NCBI GenBank assembly: GCA_013397435.1 | Contig: VZRG01000264.1 | Span: forward strand, 372,001-436,000 | From: Erythrocercus mccallii | Lineage: Eukaryota; Chordata; Aves; Passeriformes; Dicruridae | DNA: 64,000 bases | Direction of reading: 5' to 3' | Shown: in pieces, positions 18,458 through 31,922 of the stretch | Numbering within the stretch: the first letter of the stretch is position 1 | Layout: every line of letters starts with the position of its first letter | Notes under the pieces: model-generated | Databases searched by the model: none | Told to the model about the DNA's origin: nothing | What the model saw: the letters and a program-made list of their open reading frames with translations, nothing else | Translations under genes and position numbers: made by a program

Positions 18458-21400
18458 GTAAGTAATTTATTGAGCTCTCTCCTACCCAAGGAACTTTACT
18501 ATGATTAAACACAAAATTAACAAAATTTGCAGCATATTTATTTCAGCACTATTAAAAAAATTATTGTGGAGTGCCATCTACTGGCAGTTTACTGTGCTAC
18601 ACTAGAAATAGTAACAGAAAAGTCAGGATTGCAGCTTGAGTTCAACAACAGTCTTGTTCTTTTGCATATAAGATGCTCTGAGAGGGTCTCTGATTTGGGG
18701 CAGAAAGTGCACAGGCTATCTTCAGTTGCTGCAGTATACCAGTCTGCCTCAAACAGATTCCATTCAAAGAACAGCAATGAAGCTGATGAACTGTCTGGAG
18801 CACAAGTCTCATAAGAAGCAGCTGATGGAGCTGGGGTTTTTTAGCCTGGAGAAAAGGAGGCTCAGGGGAGATGCTATTGTTCTCAAAAACTACCTGAAAA
18901 GAAGTTGCACCAATGTGGGAATCAGCCTCTTCAACCAAGTAACAAGTGACAGGAAGAAATGGCCTCAGATTGCACCAGGGGAGGTTTAGATAGGACATTA
19001 GGAAAAAATTCTTAATCAAAAGCATTGTGAAGCATGGGAACAGGCTGCCTAGGGAAGTGGTGAAGTCCCCAGTCCTGGAAGTATTTAAATGACACAGAGA
19101 TGCTTAGGGATATGGTTTAGTGGTGGACTTGGCAGTGTCAGATTACTGGTTGGACTTGATGACCTAAGATGTCTTTGGCAATCTAAATGATTCTATGTTA
19201 GGGCAGAAAATCTCTTAATCCCCTGTAAACTCTGCAGTTGTCAGAATAATTCCTACATCTCCAACACATCCACCCTCACAGCAAAGAGTCAGCATGTAGA
19301 ATTGAGGACTTTCCTGTCTCAGAGAGATAACATTCCCCTACGCCCTTGTTTGCTTTTGCCTCAAGTTGACTGACAAACTTCTTCAGGAGTTTTTCTCAGG
19401 AATGAATTGTTTTCATCTTCTTATAATATATGTCCAAAACCATGAGCAGGATACTCTACTTTGGCACACTTATCCTAGAAGATAGCAAATACTGACATTG
19501 AGATTGCAAATTGATAGCCAGTTTTGTCTGGTTGCAACTAAACTCATCTTTTATAAATTCAAATTCATTATTCAGTGGAGGAAATTTAATTAATAGTTTA
19601 AGTGCTGGGAAAGGGAACATAATTTTCCTGCTGTAAGAATTTCCAGACTCCCTCATGCAAGCAGAACAAATGGGTATTTTGTGTTACATGATGGTAACCT
19701 GGAAATCAGTTTTACAGTTCTTTGACTGCACTCCTCATCTGCTCCTGTTCTCTGTAAAAATTTGTCCCTACATGTCTGTTAAGGAGCAATTGTGTATTAA
19801 CCATGCAAACAGTAGGTTTAATAATTGCAGCATTCATTAAGGTGAGTAGGTAATAAGCTATGACCCACAGAATGTGCTACACACGTCCTCAGATTCCTCT
19901 GTTGTTACTTGTATGGACAGTACCTGTAATTGTTTCATGAGGCTAGAATGACACATCAGTGTGATTTGGGTTCTAAAATATGAACAGTCTTTATTTCCTG
20001 CAAATATGCAGTCTAAATGCTGTTCTTTACATTTGGGTTTTACTTCCATAATGCCACAAGGTGGCCTCCACATAATAACAGCATTAGCATCACATCCTTC
20101 ACTGAATGACATCTGAAAACATGCTTTTGCTTTACTGCCATGTTAGTAATAGACCACCACAAAATGACATTCTTTTCTTTGTAATCCAGGCTCAAGAAGC
20201 TTATGTGCTGTGTAGAATTGGTTCACATCTGACAGGAGGTCAGAGCAACACAAAACAGCTGCAAGCATTTTCATAGGATGTTCTACCAGAGAGAAGCTTG
20301 CTCAGGAACCAAGCGTGTGACACACTTACAGAGCAGGTCTAGAAGTTGTCTGCCCTGCAGAGAATCTGGGAAATCCTGCATCCCACATGTGAAGGCTGCA
20401 GTAATTCACAAAGCTTTAAGCAGATGCTTAAATTATGTTACAGTTACTTCTATTCTAGGACCCAAAGAAAGAAAGGCCAAAAGCAGCAAAGATCCTCTTT
20501 TCAGCTGGAAGTTAAGCCATTTCTGGCCTATCGGAAAGTTGATGCTGGTTTTCAAGGAGGTGAATGACCAAAGCCCACTGAAGATCAATTTGCACTATTT
20601 CAAAGCTTACTGTTCCTTAATTTTTTGGGGGAGGAGGGGGGGAGGGCTTTATTTTACACAATTTATGGTGGGATCCAGAAGTATAACAATGCAGGTGGAA
20701 TTGAAGTAGCAATTTCTAGATGATAAACATTTTCTTTGATGTAATAAAAATGTTACAAAAGCTATTACAATTAGCAAATCTAGATTCAAGCCAGATATGA
20801 AAAGTAGTAAAACCTGTGAGCTCGCAATATTTGACAAAGCAAAAGGAACAAAGCTGGGTCTTAAACTGCTTTTCTCATTTACAGAGAAAATTATAATGGC
20901 TCCGAATTGAAGTGAATCTCCAGCAGTAGCTGTAGATTTTTTCTTTTAAACACAATCTGTCCATTTTTGAGAAGCTGAGAACTGTAACTCTCCTTGGTTT
21001 TAAATTCATCTGTACACACCTTTCTTGTACAAGGCTGGTATTTGAGATACATAACCCTACATGTGCACAGCTGATACCTAAACAAGTTTACCAAGTTTCT
21101 ACTTTGAAATTCAACACTTAAAAGAATAACTATTGGTAACTTTTTCCTATTGTCTTTTTTTAATGTATTGACTTGTAATTCTCCTGTAACTCTTTTCAAG
21201 CTGTTGTTGAAAAAAGCAACTTTTGTTCTTCTGTCCTTCAATCTTTGCCTTGTTTATCTGAATGAGATAATTTGGAGGTGCATTACACTCCAATATACTT
21301 TAAGTAAGCTAAATATGAATCTTGTTTTTATCTTTAAAGTGCATTCCTATTTGTGTGGGGTTTTACGCTGAATCAGACTGTGCAAGTAAAGACATGCCTT

Positions 21401-24400
21401 AATGAGCCTGAGTTTGTACATGACAGAGAACTGCTCAAATGTCCCACTGTGGGGAACTGCACACATTATCTATCATTAATCAATGGCAAACAAGCTAATT
21501 TTCTATGTGTTGTTACATTGCTATTCAGTGTGTTAAACAGTTCCACTAAAGCAACATGATTAGCAGCTTTGCAGTAAGTAGTAGTTCCTGTTTGACTCAA
21601 TATCTATGTCAGCCTTAGACTACAGGTAAGTAAGAGTCCTATGGGAGTACACTGATTCCATCTATATTATACTTTTTATTTTTTAACTTTAATAATTTAG
21701 CCTGATGCAGGAATTGCCAATTCTCAAATAAGCACTGTGGGGTTAAACGGAATAATTTTTAGCTTTATAATATTAGCATTCACAAATAAAGTCCTTCCAA
21801 TTGCAGCATGAAGTTTTGTACTTACCATATGATTCATGGGTTTGGAAGCCTATGTTTCCTTCCTCAATTTCTTGAGCTAAATAAAAATGGCTCATTTTTC
21901 TATTTCTCATACATTTTTGGAAGAAAATAATAGCATTAGTGACCTTTCAGTGCCTTTTCTTCCCTCTAGCTACTTGCTTTCATTATTTGTAAATATACTG
22001 TAAATACAGCAGGCTCCTCTGGGAAGCTCTGTATAATGGCTGGTAAAATCCAGGGCTCACTGGAAGTAGTAGCTTTGCCACAGATACCCAAAATCCTGAT
22101 TTTAACTTTGTGCTTTGCTTTTAGATTCTCATTTTAGGCAAATAAAGTAACTATGATCTACTGAAAGAGTGTTGCAGTATTTTATTTACAACTTAGTTTA
22201 CTGTCTCCTGCAAGCCTGAAGAATTCAGCAAAGCATCCTAAAACTGGTGTTCATTCCAGGTGACAGACTCTGCTGTCTAGTTTAGAAATACTTCTTGCAA
22301 GTGTAAAGGTATGTTTTTAGATATTGACATGTCAAAATATTAGGAGGAGGAAACAAAATCAAATAATTGCCAGGACTGCTTTGTTTTCATGTGTAAGCTG
22401 TGGGGACAGGTGGGTGGGACAGAGAGGGGAGGAAACAGTGCATAAACTTAACAAAAATATAAATTGCACTGAGGTCCCAGGTAATACCTGTCTAGAAAAG
22501 AAACAAACAACCTAAATCAAACCCACCACTCTGCTCATCTCTGAAGGTGATAATGTTCTTTTATAGAGATAGTGCTCTCTCTTTGTCCATAAAATAGTGT
22601 GATGCTCAGTGAAAAAGCAACTGGACCTCTTAAAGGCTGCAGTGTAGCTACCTGGAAGAGGAGCATTGTTCAGCAAGGCCAAAGAGAGCTTGTGCTCAGG
22701 TGAACCATCAGCAACCCACTGCAGACTTTTACACAGCCCAGTATCTGGCTGGAAAGTCTCTGTGGCAGACAAAACATAGGGAGATTAGAAAGTCTGAGTT
22801 TAAAATTTAAAATTAGAAGATTCTCCTTGCATACAAAGCACACAGTCACATCTCAACCTCGCACAGGCACATACAGGAAAGAAAAATAGGTTCTTTTATA
22901 ACTGAACCATCGACACAACTTCAGATTAGAGTTTGGAACATCTCTAGGGGTAGTTCAGCTAGGAAAGAATCCTACAAAGCGTTCACCAAAAGGGTCTCTT
23001 AGCAGAGTTGATGCTGTGTCTGAAGCTCACAAAGCAGATCAGGGAGCAGTGCTGCAGCTGCTTCACAAATGCCACAGCTCTGCACAGCTGACTACTGGCA
23101 GTGCCACGAGAAGCAGCCATATATATGAGATAGTAGCTGTGATTGAGGCTGGGTTCAACTCATCCTTAAATCAGTAACTGCTGCTTATCTTCCTTTTATT
23201 TCACCACTAGATGTGGGAACAAGAGGGAGGGCTTGCTGGAGCCATCTGACTCAAATTAGTTCTTCCTCTCACTTGAGTCTCTAGTTGAGACCATAAAATT
23301 CCATTATATTGCTGCAAAGCCAGCACAAATGATATTTTCATCAAAAACCATACTGCTTCGAAGCACCAGTGAAGCTATTATTTTGGACTATTAAAATCAG
23401 TTCAAGTTCTGAATGCATTTCCTGGCCAAAAGACAACCTCATATAAATGCCTGAAAAATGAGACAATTATGCTAAACCAGAAACACATGGACAGCAGTAT
23501 CTTGGGAGACATACCTTAGGGCTAATGGATAGAAACTGCTCTGTAAGGTAGGAAAAATATCATAAGGTGAGTAAATACGACAAAGGAACGACAGACAAAT
23601 CAATTTTGTCAGAAAAAAAAGTATGAATGAGGATACTAAGATCTGTAGATTAATGATTTCTTAATACAGAAGCCTATTACAATCAAGATTTAGATTTGGT
23701 GAGTTACAAAGGAAGAGAGGTCTTACAGTTCCTTTCACATAAGCAGAATCCTTGACATCAGAACTGTTTCAACCAAACTAAACTTAAAGGAATCGCCAGA
23801 GGCTAAATGCTCCTTTTCCAGAGCTCTCCAGATAATTCTCCAGAGAACTATCAAGTAAGAAAGCAACATCAGAAGTGTGTATGCCAAATCTTGCAAACAG
23901 AAATGCTGGAATATGTCTCACTAGTCCCTAAGGTAAAAGCTGAAGTTAGCAAGCCGCCAGTTGCGAAGAAAAGCTCCAAGGGCGTTCTCTTATTTACAGC
24001 CCTTCAGAGTAAGTTGGCTGAGGTCACGAACCAAATATTCACTTCGAAAAGAAACTAAATCACAGTGCACTAACCCTAAAAAATTCCAAATGATTTGTAA
24101 TGTCAGAGACCCCTTGCTCAGAAAGGTATTCTTATGTCCTCTTTTTAATGAAAAATGGAGAGCAGTATTTGTTGTCATTTGACCGCAGCACTACTTTAGG
24201 CTAGAGACAAGTAAATTCGAGGTTTTTGGTTTGGGTTTAGAATTGCTTTTTGTAGTTCCCCTCTGTCCCACCTCCCCCCGCCCCCGATTTCTGGTCTTTA
24301 GCTTTAGTAGCAACCTTCTCTGTTCATCTGAAAAGAAACTAATCTGCTTTTTGAATCAAGAACTGTGAAGTGGAAAGAACCCCTTTAGAGATGTTAAGGG

Positions 24401-27183
24401 ACATGCCACCACTAGAAACATAAATGTATTGGAATGCAGAGGGAAGGTAAAAATGATACTTCTGCACAGAAATGAATGGAAACGTGCTTATGCAGCATTT
24501 TGTGTACATAACATGTCCTCACTCTACCCAACATTCTGACTGTGTGGTCAGAAAACCATGAAAGCCATAAGCTTGTAAAAATGAAAATTCAAATTGGCAC
24601 CAACAAATTGTAAGAACTACACTCAAGTTCAGGGGGAGGCAAGATGGGTGAATAGGAAAAAATCCCCAATCCAAACCAACAAACCACTTGCCCCTAAGCA
24701 GCAGGATTTCTCCCTAACTAGGCACCAGCCTGCCACTTGCAAAGGTGCAGAACTGTAGGCATTTTTAATTAATAGGCAGTAGAATATTGGTAGGGCATTC
24801 ATGTTTAAAAAACATTTATACACACACAAACCCTCTTAATACAACAGCTTCATCTTAAGTATCATAGTGGCCTCCACTGTTGCTCTGTGTAAGGCATAAG
24901 CCTAAGCCTCTGAGTTTTCACAAAGTTGTTTTGTAGTGAGAATCTGGGAGACCTGAGGGACAAGACATCACTTGGGAAACTAGGTGTGCCAAATATGAAG
25001 GCATTTTATTCTCACTTGGATAAGTGACAAGGATGTGGAGCTGGAAATTCAGCCAAGCAGATGTGCCCCAACACGTCAGAGGGGTGGAAAAGCAGCAACT
25101 GTGAGGAAAGATGACTGCTCTGTGAGCACCAGGTCTCCAGCCTTCCTTTGTGAAGTGCTTCACTACTGTAGATTAGGCACATAGGACCGGAAAGACTCAG
25201 TTATCATCATACCCCAATCTCCCAACAATCACAGGCACAGTTTTCCAGTAATGGGAATTTCTGTACCGTATCTTTAACACTCCTCCTTCCCGTTTTATGC
25301 AATTCCCTACATTGACATCCAGGACAGCACACACTGGCCACAGTCCTGGTCAGACTGTGCCTGTGTTCAAGCCCTCAACCCCCTGTAACTATTAGTGATG
25401 TCACCACACAGAGGACAGTATTTTTTAGAGGTACCTCTTACAGCACTACCCCATCATCCAATTTACAGATTTAGAAAACTCTGTCTGCTCTCTTTATCCA
25501 AAAACACCTGAACTGTAACATCTTAAACACTCAACCCCCCCACCAAAAAAACCCAAACCAATCAAAATCCCCAAACCCAAGGCTCTAAGAAAATTTATGT
25601 GAAGAGACAGTTGCTCTGGTAAGCAGGGTTCACTTCACAATCAGCTACTCTGCTTATTCTTATGCTAATGCTGGTTGCTGGCACAGAATTACTCCAGAAG
25701 TAACACTCCCATCGATCACCACTCATTTTGGCCGATTAAAAAGTCAAGCTTTTTAGACTTAAATACAAGGTTGAGAACAAAAATTGCCAGCTATGTCTTT
25801 AGCCCTGCTTTGCTTTACTGGTTCACTAGTAATACTGCTTGACTTACAATGCTGAAAATCAAGTTTTATCACTACTTGTACCATGATGTTAATTGTATTT
25901 TTGTAATTTACTCTTTCCTGCAGCTGGAACACGAGGTGGCAGTCACCCAGAAATTAACTAATGCAGCAAGGTATTTTTTTTCCTGTTCAGTCAGAAACTT
26001 GTTATTTTAGTAACTAAAATTTTAAGCAAACACACATAAATGCTTGTCTTTAAGTTTCAAGACAAAGTACTATTAGCAGACATAGAAACTATTAAGAGAT
26101 TTCTGCTCTCCAAACCAAATACAACAAATAGTTCCTTTCTGCATTCACCATAGCAATTTTGTCAGAATGCAAAGAGAAGTTTTACTTTCTTACAGCCAAG
26201 AGCTTCTAAGACTTCAACTCCCAAATAACCCATCATTTCACTTTTATCTAGACTAAGTAGATTATAGGACAGCTGATTCACATGAAAAGACAATTCAATA
26301 GTAATGAAATGTGCGCTGTCCTAACAGCTTCCTGTATTTGTGCAGTTTCCCTGTTTAGAACTGAACACGCCACAGGTTTTTTAATGTGGCAACCCTCTGA
26401 AACGCTTGTAAAAATTATTTAACTCTTGCAGAAAAGAAGTTTGTCTCATGCAGAATAGATGTAATTAAAGCCTCTTATCACAAATGACAAAAAGATCAGC
26501 TATATTTCTGAAGCTGGAATACTTAATGCACTAAGTCTTTAAATCCATATAATATCTGAAATAAGTAGAAGTGGCAACTGCAAGTTCCAAACATAATTTT
26601 GGGCTTTTTGAAAGTGAAGTTCAATAGATTCAATTTGACAGAGACATCATAAATTACAAGAACTTTTTAAAACTGACTACACATCACTTTAAAGTATGGT
26701 ACAAGGGTGCATACGTATTTCAACACTTATACCTGTAAGAGCAGGCAGTTTTGGAATGTAACTTTATCTTGATATTTAGATTATTTGGGTATATTGTTTC
26801 ACAATATACATAGTGCTTATGTAAAAAAGAAAGTATCAAGAATACAATTACAGTATCAGTGAAGTCCACTAGTTCTGTTTATTTCCAGCCTCATACATAC
26901 ATACAGAACACAGCCTCCTTCCCAAATCCACAGAAAACTGTTGTTTACAGAACTGTATTAAAAGAAGTCAGAAGCATATTTGTGAAAGCATTTTATCACA
27001 TTTTGGCATCTATCACATTCCAAAGGGGATTCAAATGGTTCTAAGCACTTAATTAAAAGAATAAGGGAAGAATAAAAAGGTGGGAAAGGTAAATGTGATG
27101 TCCTTGTGTTTTGTTACAGCAAAGAACAGATGTCTGAGACCGCAACACTTAGTTGCTCATCTACACTACAGCACTCGAAGTAA
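18365..27183 (+). CDS. Candidate unrecognised three-exon gene, 67-residue product
   Basis: Exons 18365-18457, 25924-25970 and 27120-27183 join to 204 nt: 67 codons plus TAA. Seen directly: an ATG with A at -3; an in-frame TGA five codons upstream; donor CAG|GTAAGT; acceptor with a long pyrimidine tract ending CCTGCAG; donor CAAG|GTATTT; acceptor TTTTGTTACAG. Phases agree (0, then 2), and in exons 1 and 2 the other two frames hit stops. The predicted protein starts MPSKASRFVRMHKLKIDG. It is basic in the first half and Ser/Thr-rich near the end (ETATLSCSSTLQHSK), with no signal peptide, membrane helix or known motif. I do not recognise the family and assign no function. It lies in the EMC7-KATNBL1 gap on the opposite strand to both. 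It could instead be a noncoding RNA with chance coding potential, or part of a longer protein with exons I missed. Confidence 0.5.
18458..25923. other. Intron 1 of candidate small gene
   Basis: 7.5 kb of AT-rich sequence with one CR1 copy. I found no further exon with matching phase and recognisable protein, but short exons could be missed. Confidence 0.45.
18750..19198 (+). mobile_element. CR1 LINE 3' fragment
   Basis: Translates in part to the CR1 reverse-transcriptase C-terminus (GFFSLEKRRLRGDAIVL, GISLFNQVTSDR), then the 3' UTR ending TGATTCTATG. It is truncated at the 5' side and broken by stops, and lies in intron 1 of the candidate small gene. Confidence 0.9.
25924..25970 (+). CDS. 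Candidate small gene, coding exon 2
   Basis: 47 nt, 15 codons plus 2 nt, encoding LEHEVAVTQKLTNAA. The acceptor tract is TTTACTCTTTCCTGCAG and the donor is GCAAG|GTATTT. Only the frame matching exon 1 is free of stops. Confidence 0.5.
27120..27183 (+). CDS. Candidate small gene, last coding exon
   Basis: Begins after TTTTGTTACAG. It completes a Ser codon, then encodes KEQMSETATLSC and a short tail, and stops at TAA 27181-27183. Plus-strand AATAAA signals at 27743-27748 and 27848-27853 could end the transcript. Confidence 0.48.
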
Positions 27184-27494
27184 TGACTGCCTGAACTGAA
27201 GCAGTGATCTGTATCAATCACAACCACTGTGGATCCCATTCAAGCTGAAAGTGGATCTCATTTTACAGCAACAATCAGCAGCCACAATCTACATAAAGAG
27301 ATATACTACAAAACTCCCATCAGTACAGAAACAAAAATATTCTAGGTTGGCAATAGTTGAACACTATGTGGGTATTTCCATTTTATCCCTTTAAGGGACA
27401 ATGCTACACCTCCTGCCTCCCTTATGGCAGGTTAGTATCCGAGTCCAGCTTAGTACTCAATGCAAAAACACAAGAACAGAAACAATACTGCAGC

Positions 27495-30400
27495 TACAGT
27501 TAGTTACAATGAAAGCATTTTATTTTTTCCAACCAAGTTCAAAGTCAAACTTAGAGCTGTGAGTGCACACTTCAATTTTTAGGTATTAACAAAATTTGCT
27601 TGAAAAGTTTTAAAGATGGAAATTTTTCACAGTTGCTTCAAATTGAATAATGTTAAATAGCTAACTCTGTTTTGTCTAGAATTCTCATCTTCCCCTCCCC
27701 ACTTCTAACAAGATACACTCAGTACGTTTAAAGTAGATGAGCAATAAATAACATCATTAAATGCTAAAGAATATATGTGGAAAGGGGCAGAAAAATAGTT
27801 GCATTTAGTCTCATTCCGAGACATAAACCAAGCTATTTAACTCATGGAATAAACATAACTTGTTTAAAGGAGGATAACACAAGCACTAATAACACAAGCA
27901 TGCTCCATCTATTTTCTCTGTGAATCTTTATCTGTAGCCTACAATGATTACTGTGTGTAGGATGGCAGACTGAAGGCAAAAGTTAGACTACACCGTCTGG
28001 CTTTTACCAAGGCTATTAAAAACTGCTTCATTTTTTTCCTTCACTAATGCAACATTAGCTCAATATAAAGTTCCTCTTAAGAGAATCAACTGCTTCCATA
28101 AACTTGAGCATTTGCATTGTGCAAAGCTGGAATAACTTCCCACCAGTACCATAATTTGCATGGGTTTGTATTCTGAAATAGTTGACTAAGAACCACCAGT
28201 TTCACTTCGCACCTAAAAACTAGGCACAAAAAAATAGCTGGAAATCTCCACACTAAAAAAGACATTCAGTCTTCTGTAGAACTGGAAGATCTGGCAAGAT
28301 GAACCAACTTGCAAGCAACCACTTGCTAGTCTAAAATGTAAGCTTCACCTAAGATACACACACAAGAATGTCCACTCTTTCAAGACAAAACCCCCCCCAA
28401 AAGCACAAATTAACACTGTAGCATCCATCTTCAAAACCTTTAGCTCTTCAATGCAAAAATGCACGAAGACATTTAACTCCAAACTTACTTCAGATGCTAG
28501 GAAATTAAAATACAGCTTGCTTTATAATGCAGTGGAGCTGATGTCATTCAGCATAGTGCATGTGTACTTTTGTCCTTTCCTACTCTCCCATCCCTCCTGC
28601 ACCTCAAGTGTTAAAACTGCAACCTAACAGGAGGGAAAAATAATTTTATTTATATTTCACTGCAGACAGTAAGTTTTTGGAGGGATGATGCTTTTTTTTT
28701 TAATACCAGCAACAATCTGCAAGCACTATTAAGGAGTGTGGAACTGCAGTACCTGTGTGATACAAGAGTAGAGGATTCTTTCCTGAGAAATGGGAATAGC
28801 TCCTTCAAAACAGAGACACACACAATCATTAAGACAGACTAACTTCTTCACACCCAGCTATTTAATGGCATAGCTTTCTCCACCTCCACTCTTCAGCAAG
28901 CTATGAGCAATACCTCAACTTGGCCACTTACATTTACAAAATACTGGACTTTTTTTTTCTACCCTGCAGAAAGAGACAGTTTGCCAGAAGGATTCTTTAA
29001 TTTCAGTTTAGGGGATGGGCAAACCCTGGGTCACACTTAAAGTACTCCTCCAGCAAAACAGCCTCAAGTACTTTTGGGGAACACTGAGGCAAAAGATACT
29101 GTTTTTCAAAGACATCAGTTTCATATCAAGTGGTATAACACGAAGAACAGCTTTGTGGAGGCATCCTTCATCCTCAAGTTCCTATGTGCTTCTGCATCAC
29201 AAGAACATACAGGAAAAGGATTAATTCTGCCTGGATCTTTTGACACATCCTAGAAACAGCACTTTTAGAAAGTGTCACAAAGATTAGCATTTATGCATGG
29301 GATAGCTCATAAACTTAATTCTTAGATTCACTTAGACAACTATACGAATCTAGTGGAGTTACACAGCTGTTAAGACATTTAACTCATGCCAATTTTGACC
29401 AGGTATTATACATGAACATTCTATAACAGTAAAACTGATTCCTAGCCATTTGAGAACTTGAGAGAATACAAGAAGCAGAGCCTGAATATTAGTGAGAATA
29501 GTTTAAATGAATTAAGAACATGATAGAAAAAATCATTTAATAATACAGACACCTGAATCCTGTTCTTACAGTCTAGTAGCTGCCTGAAAACAGTAAAAAA
29601 TTCATTTAAAATAAGGCACAGATGCTAATGACAATAATACTGTATTATTGATCCTGTCAAAATACAACTTCTAGCAGTTAAAAAGAATGCATCACTTTAT
29701 TAGACATTCCTCAGTAATGATTCTCAAGTCAATCTTACCTTGCCTCTGAAAAGAAAAGCACTGTCTACACTTAGGATTTGGTAACTCTATGGCCACACAC
29801 AGAATTCATTTTAAGCCAATGTATCCAAATCTTCATTCAAGCTATATTTTTAAATACTACAGAGTGTCCCTTTAATCAATTACAACTATGCTTATATTAC
29901 CAGAAATAAATGGCCATGGGTTACTTTATTTTGTCTATTAAAAAGAAGAAAAAATATTTGAGTTTCTATAAACAGTATTCTCCTTGAGTTTCAGCAATTG
30001 CCACCCAAATGATTAGACTATGTTACTTTTTCATTTAAGCATTCAACAGAACACTAAAGTAATACAAGAAGGTTGTCATACAATAGTTCCTTTAGATTTT
30101 TAATTGATAGTAAGAATATTTGAGAAGTCCTATCTCAAAACTTTCTGAGCATGAAATATCTCTAATGATACATAACAATTCTAGCAAAAGGATTGGCTAT
30201 GTGCATGTCTCCAGATTGTCCCACAAAGTTTCTGGATGTTCCAGAAACTCTTTGTAACTGACTGTCCTAGGAAATGCAAAACTTTGGTGGTTTACAGAAC
30301 AGTCAAATAACCAAAAGCACCAAGTTCTGATGACAGATTTCTAGTTGGCCTTCAGAAGTCAGCAACAATGATACATAAACTAAATACAAAACTAAGCAAT

Positions 30401-31889
30401 AGGAGGCCTGAAGTTATTGACCACTACAGGAGTTTAAAATTTATTTATTTAATCTGTAAAGCAAAAACCACTCAGGGCTATCAAAAGACCTTTCTCCTGC
30501 ATGTCAACAAAAGTGCACATTTAATGCTAGGTATGAAAATAACCCTTGCAAGTACTTATTTTTAAGGAAGTAGTCTATTTGGTCATACATGCTGTGCATG
30601 TATATTTTTAAGTGAAGAGCTGGCACTTCATAAAGTTTTAATTGAAAAAGCATGCTTCCTAATCACAAAATTAAAAAAGGTAACAGCAAGCCTAAGATTA
30701 AGACTCCCTCAGAGCTATTACGATACAGCTTTTAAATTAAAATAGAACAGCATATCAATATGACAGTAAAAGTTTATAGCTGTATTCTCAATGCTGTTGT
30801 TGGTATGAATTTGCCATCATTGATCAGGTTAGAACTTGACCAATTCTGCAAAAGCTCTTTGTCACTTTCTTAAAGGAGGTAGTATAAAAAGGGTGTCATT
30901 TAGAATAACATGGCCTCACCTGGCTGTAAACATTTCAAACAAGAGACAAATATCTATGATAAAAAGTATTGTGGAAGAGATTATTCTAGAAATTGGTTTT
31001 TTTGAACTTGAAAAGAAAAAACAGTAGATATAGTTAATATATTTACTTATTTGCATGTAGTATGAATGATACAGAACAAGATTACTGTGTTAGAATTCCA
31101 CATACAGTATAAAAACATTTGTTAGACATAAATTCACCATTCTGCTGACATTTGCAATAACTGTTTATCCAAGCTTAACTTCAGGTATTTATAATATTTT
31201 TCATACATGAATCTTTGTATATGTGCAATGTTTCATTAACTACACAATGTGAAACCCTGATTTTTGTAGTTTTTCATCACAATCTGAACATAATAGCTAT
31301 TTGCATCTTAACACATTGGCTTTTTGAAATACTACTAATTAAGGCATCTTTGCTGTATAGTTTCTCAATAGTGCAAACAAAAACTGTCTTTAATAATTTT
31401 ATTAAAACATATAAGTAACTGAATATCCCAAAGTTTTTTGTATTTTTTTAATGTAATTGGAAGATAGTTGTGCATTTTGGAGATCTCTTGTGAGATTTAA
31501 AAGCTCTTAATGCTGATTGTTTTTGTTGGTTCCTTATAACTGGTTCTGCTGTCTTGTCTTGATGACAGTATAATTCATCTTCTTTTATTCGAGGACATAA
31601 AATACAGTAGCATTTAAAGGAATACCTAGTAACTGAGTGAATCCCAAATGCAGCAAAGGCATACAGTTTTCATAGTGCACTTTCACCTCATTGAAGTAAA
31701 AGTTGCTCCTACTAGACATTTTTCCACTTCAATGTGAAGTAGATTGTTAGGGTTTTGTTAGTGGTTTCATTAAAGAGCTTGACAGTTCAGTTCTCTTCTG
31801 CCAGTATTTCTCAAAAGGCTTTCAGTAGGTATTTCAGGGATACTTTAGGAGATTGTTTCACCACATAAACACACTGTTTACCCATCATG
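27495..31889 (-). other. KATNBL1: Presumed KATNBL1 3' UTR region
   Basis: There is no competing gene or clear transposon between the KATNBL1 stop and about 27.5 kb. AATAAA on the minus strand occurs at 31589-31584, 31403-31398 and 27524-27519, among others. The last is followed downstream by a TTTCTGTTCTTGTGTTTTTG stretch, a good GU-rich element, and so is the best candidate for the distal end. The true end may be any of these. Confidence 0.35.
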
Positions 31890-31922
31890 TCAGTGTAGCT
31901 GCAATAAATAAGCATTTACATC
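31890..31922 (-). CDS. KATNBL1: KATNBL1 coding exon 9 with stop
   Basis: 33 nt: DVNAYLLQLH then TGA. The acceptor is CCTTCTAG. Human ends DVDAYLLQLH. Confidence 0.95.
   Translation of the reverse strand, partial: DVNAYLLQLH

Noticed and set aside
18527..19025. Frames near 18.5-19.0 kb as extra exons of the candidate small gene
   Set aside because: Most of this span is CR1 sequence, and the plus-strand frames contain CR1 words.
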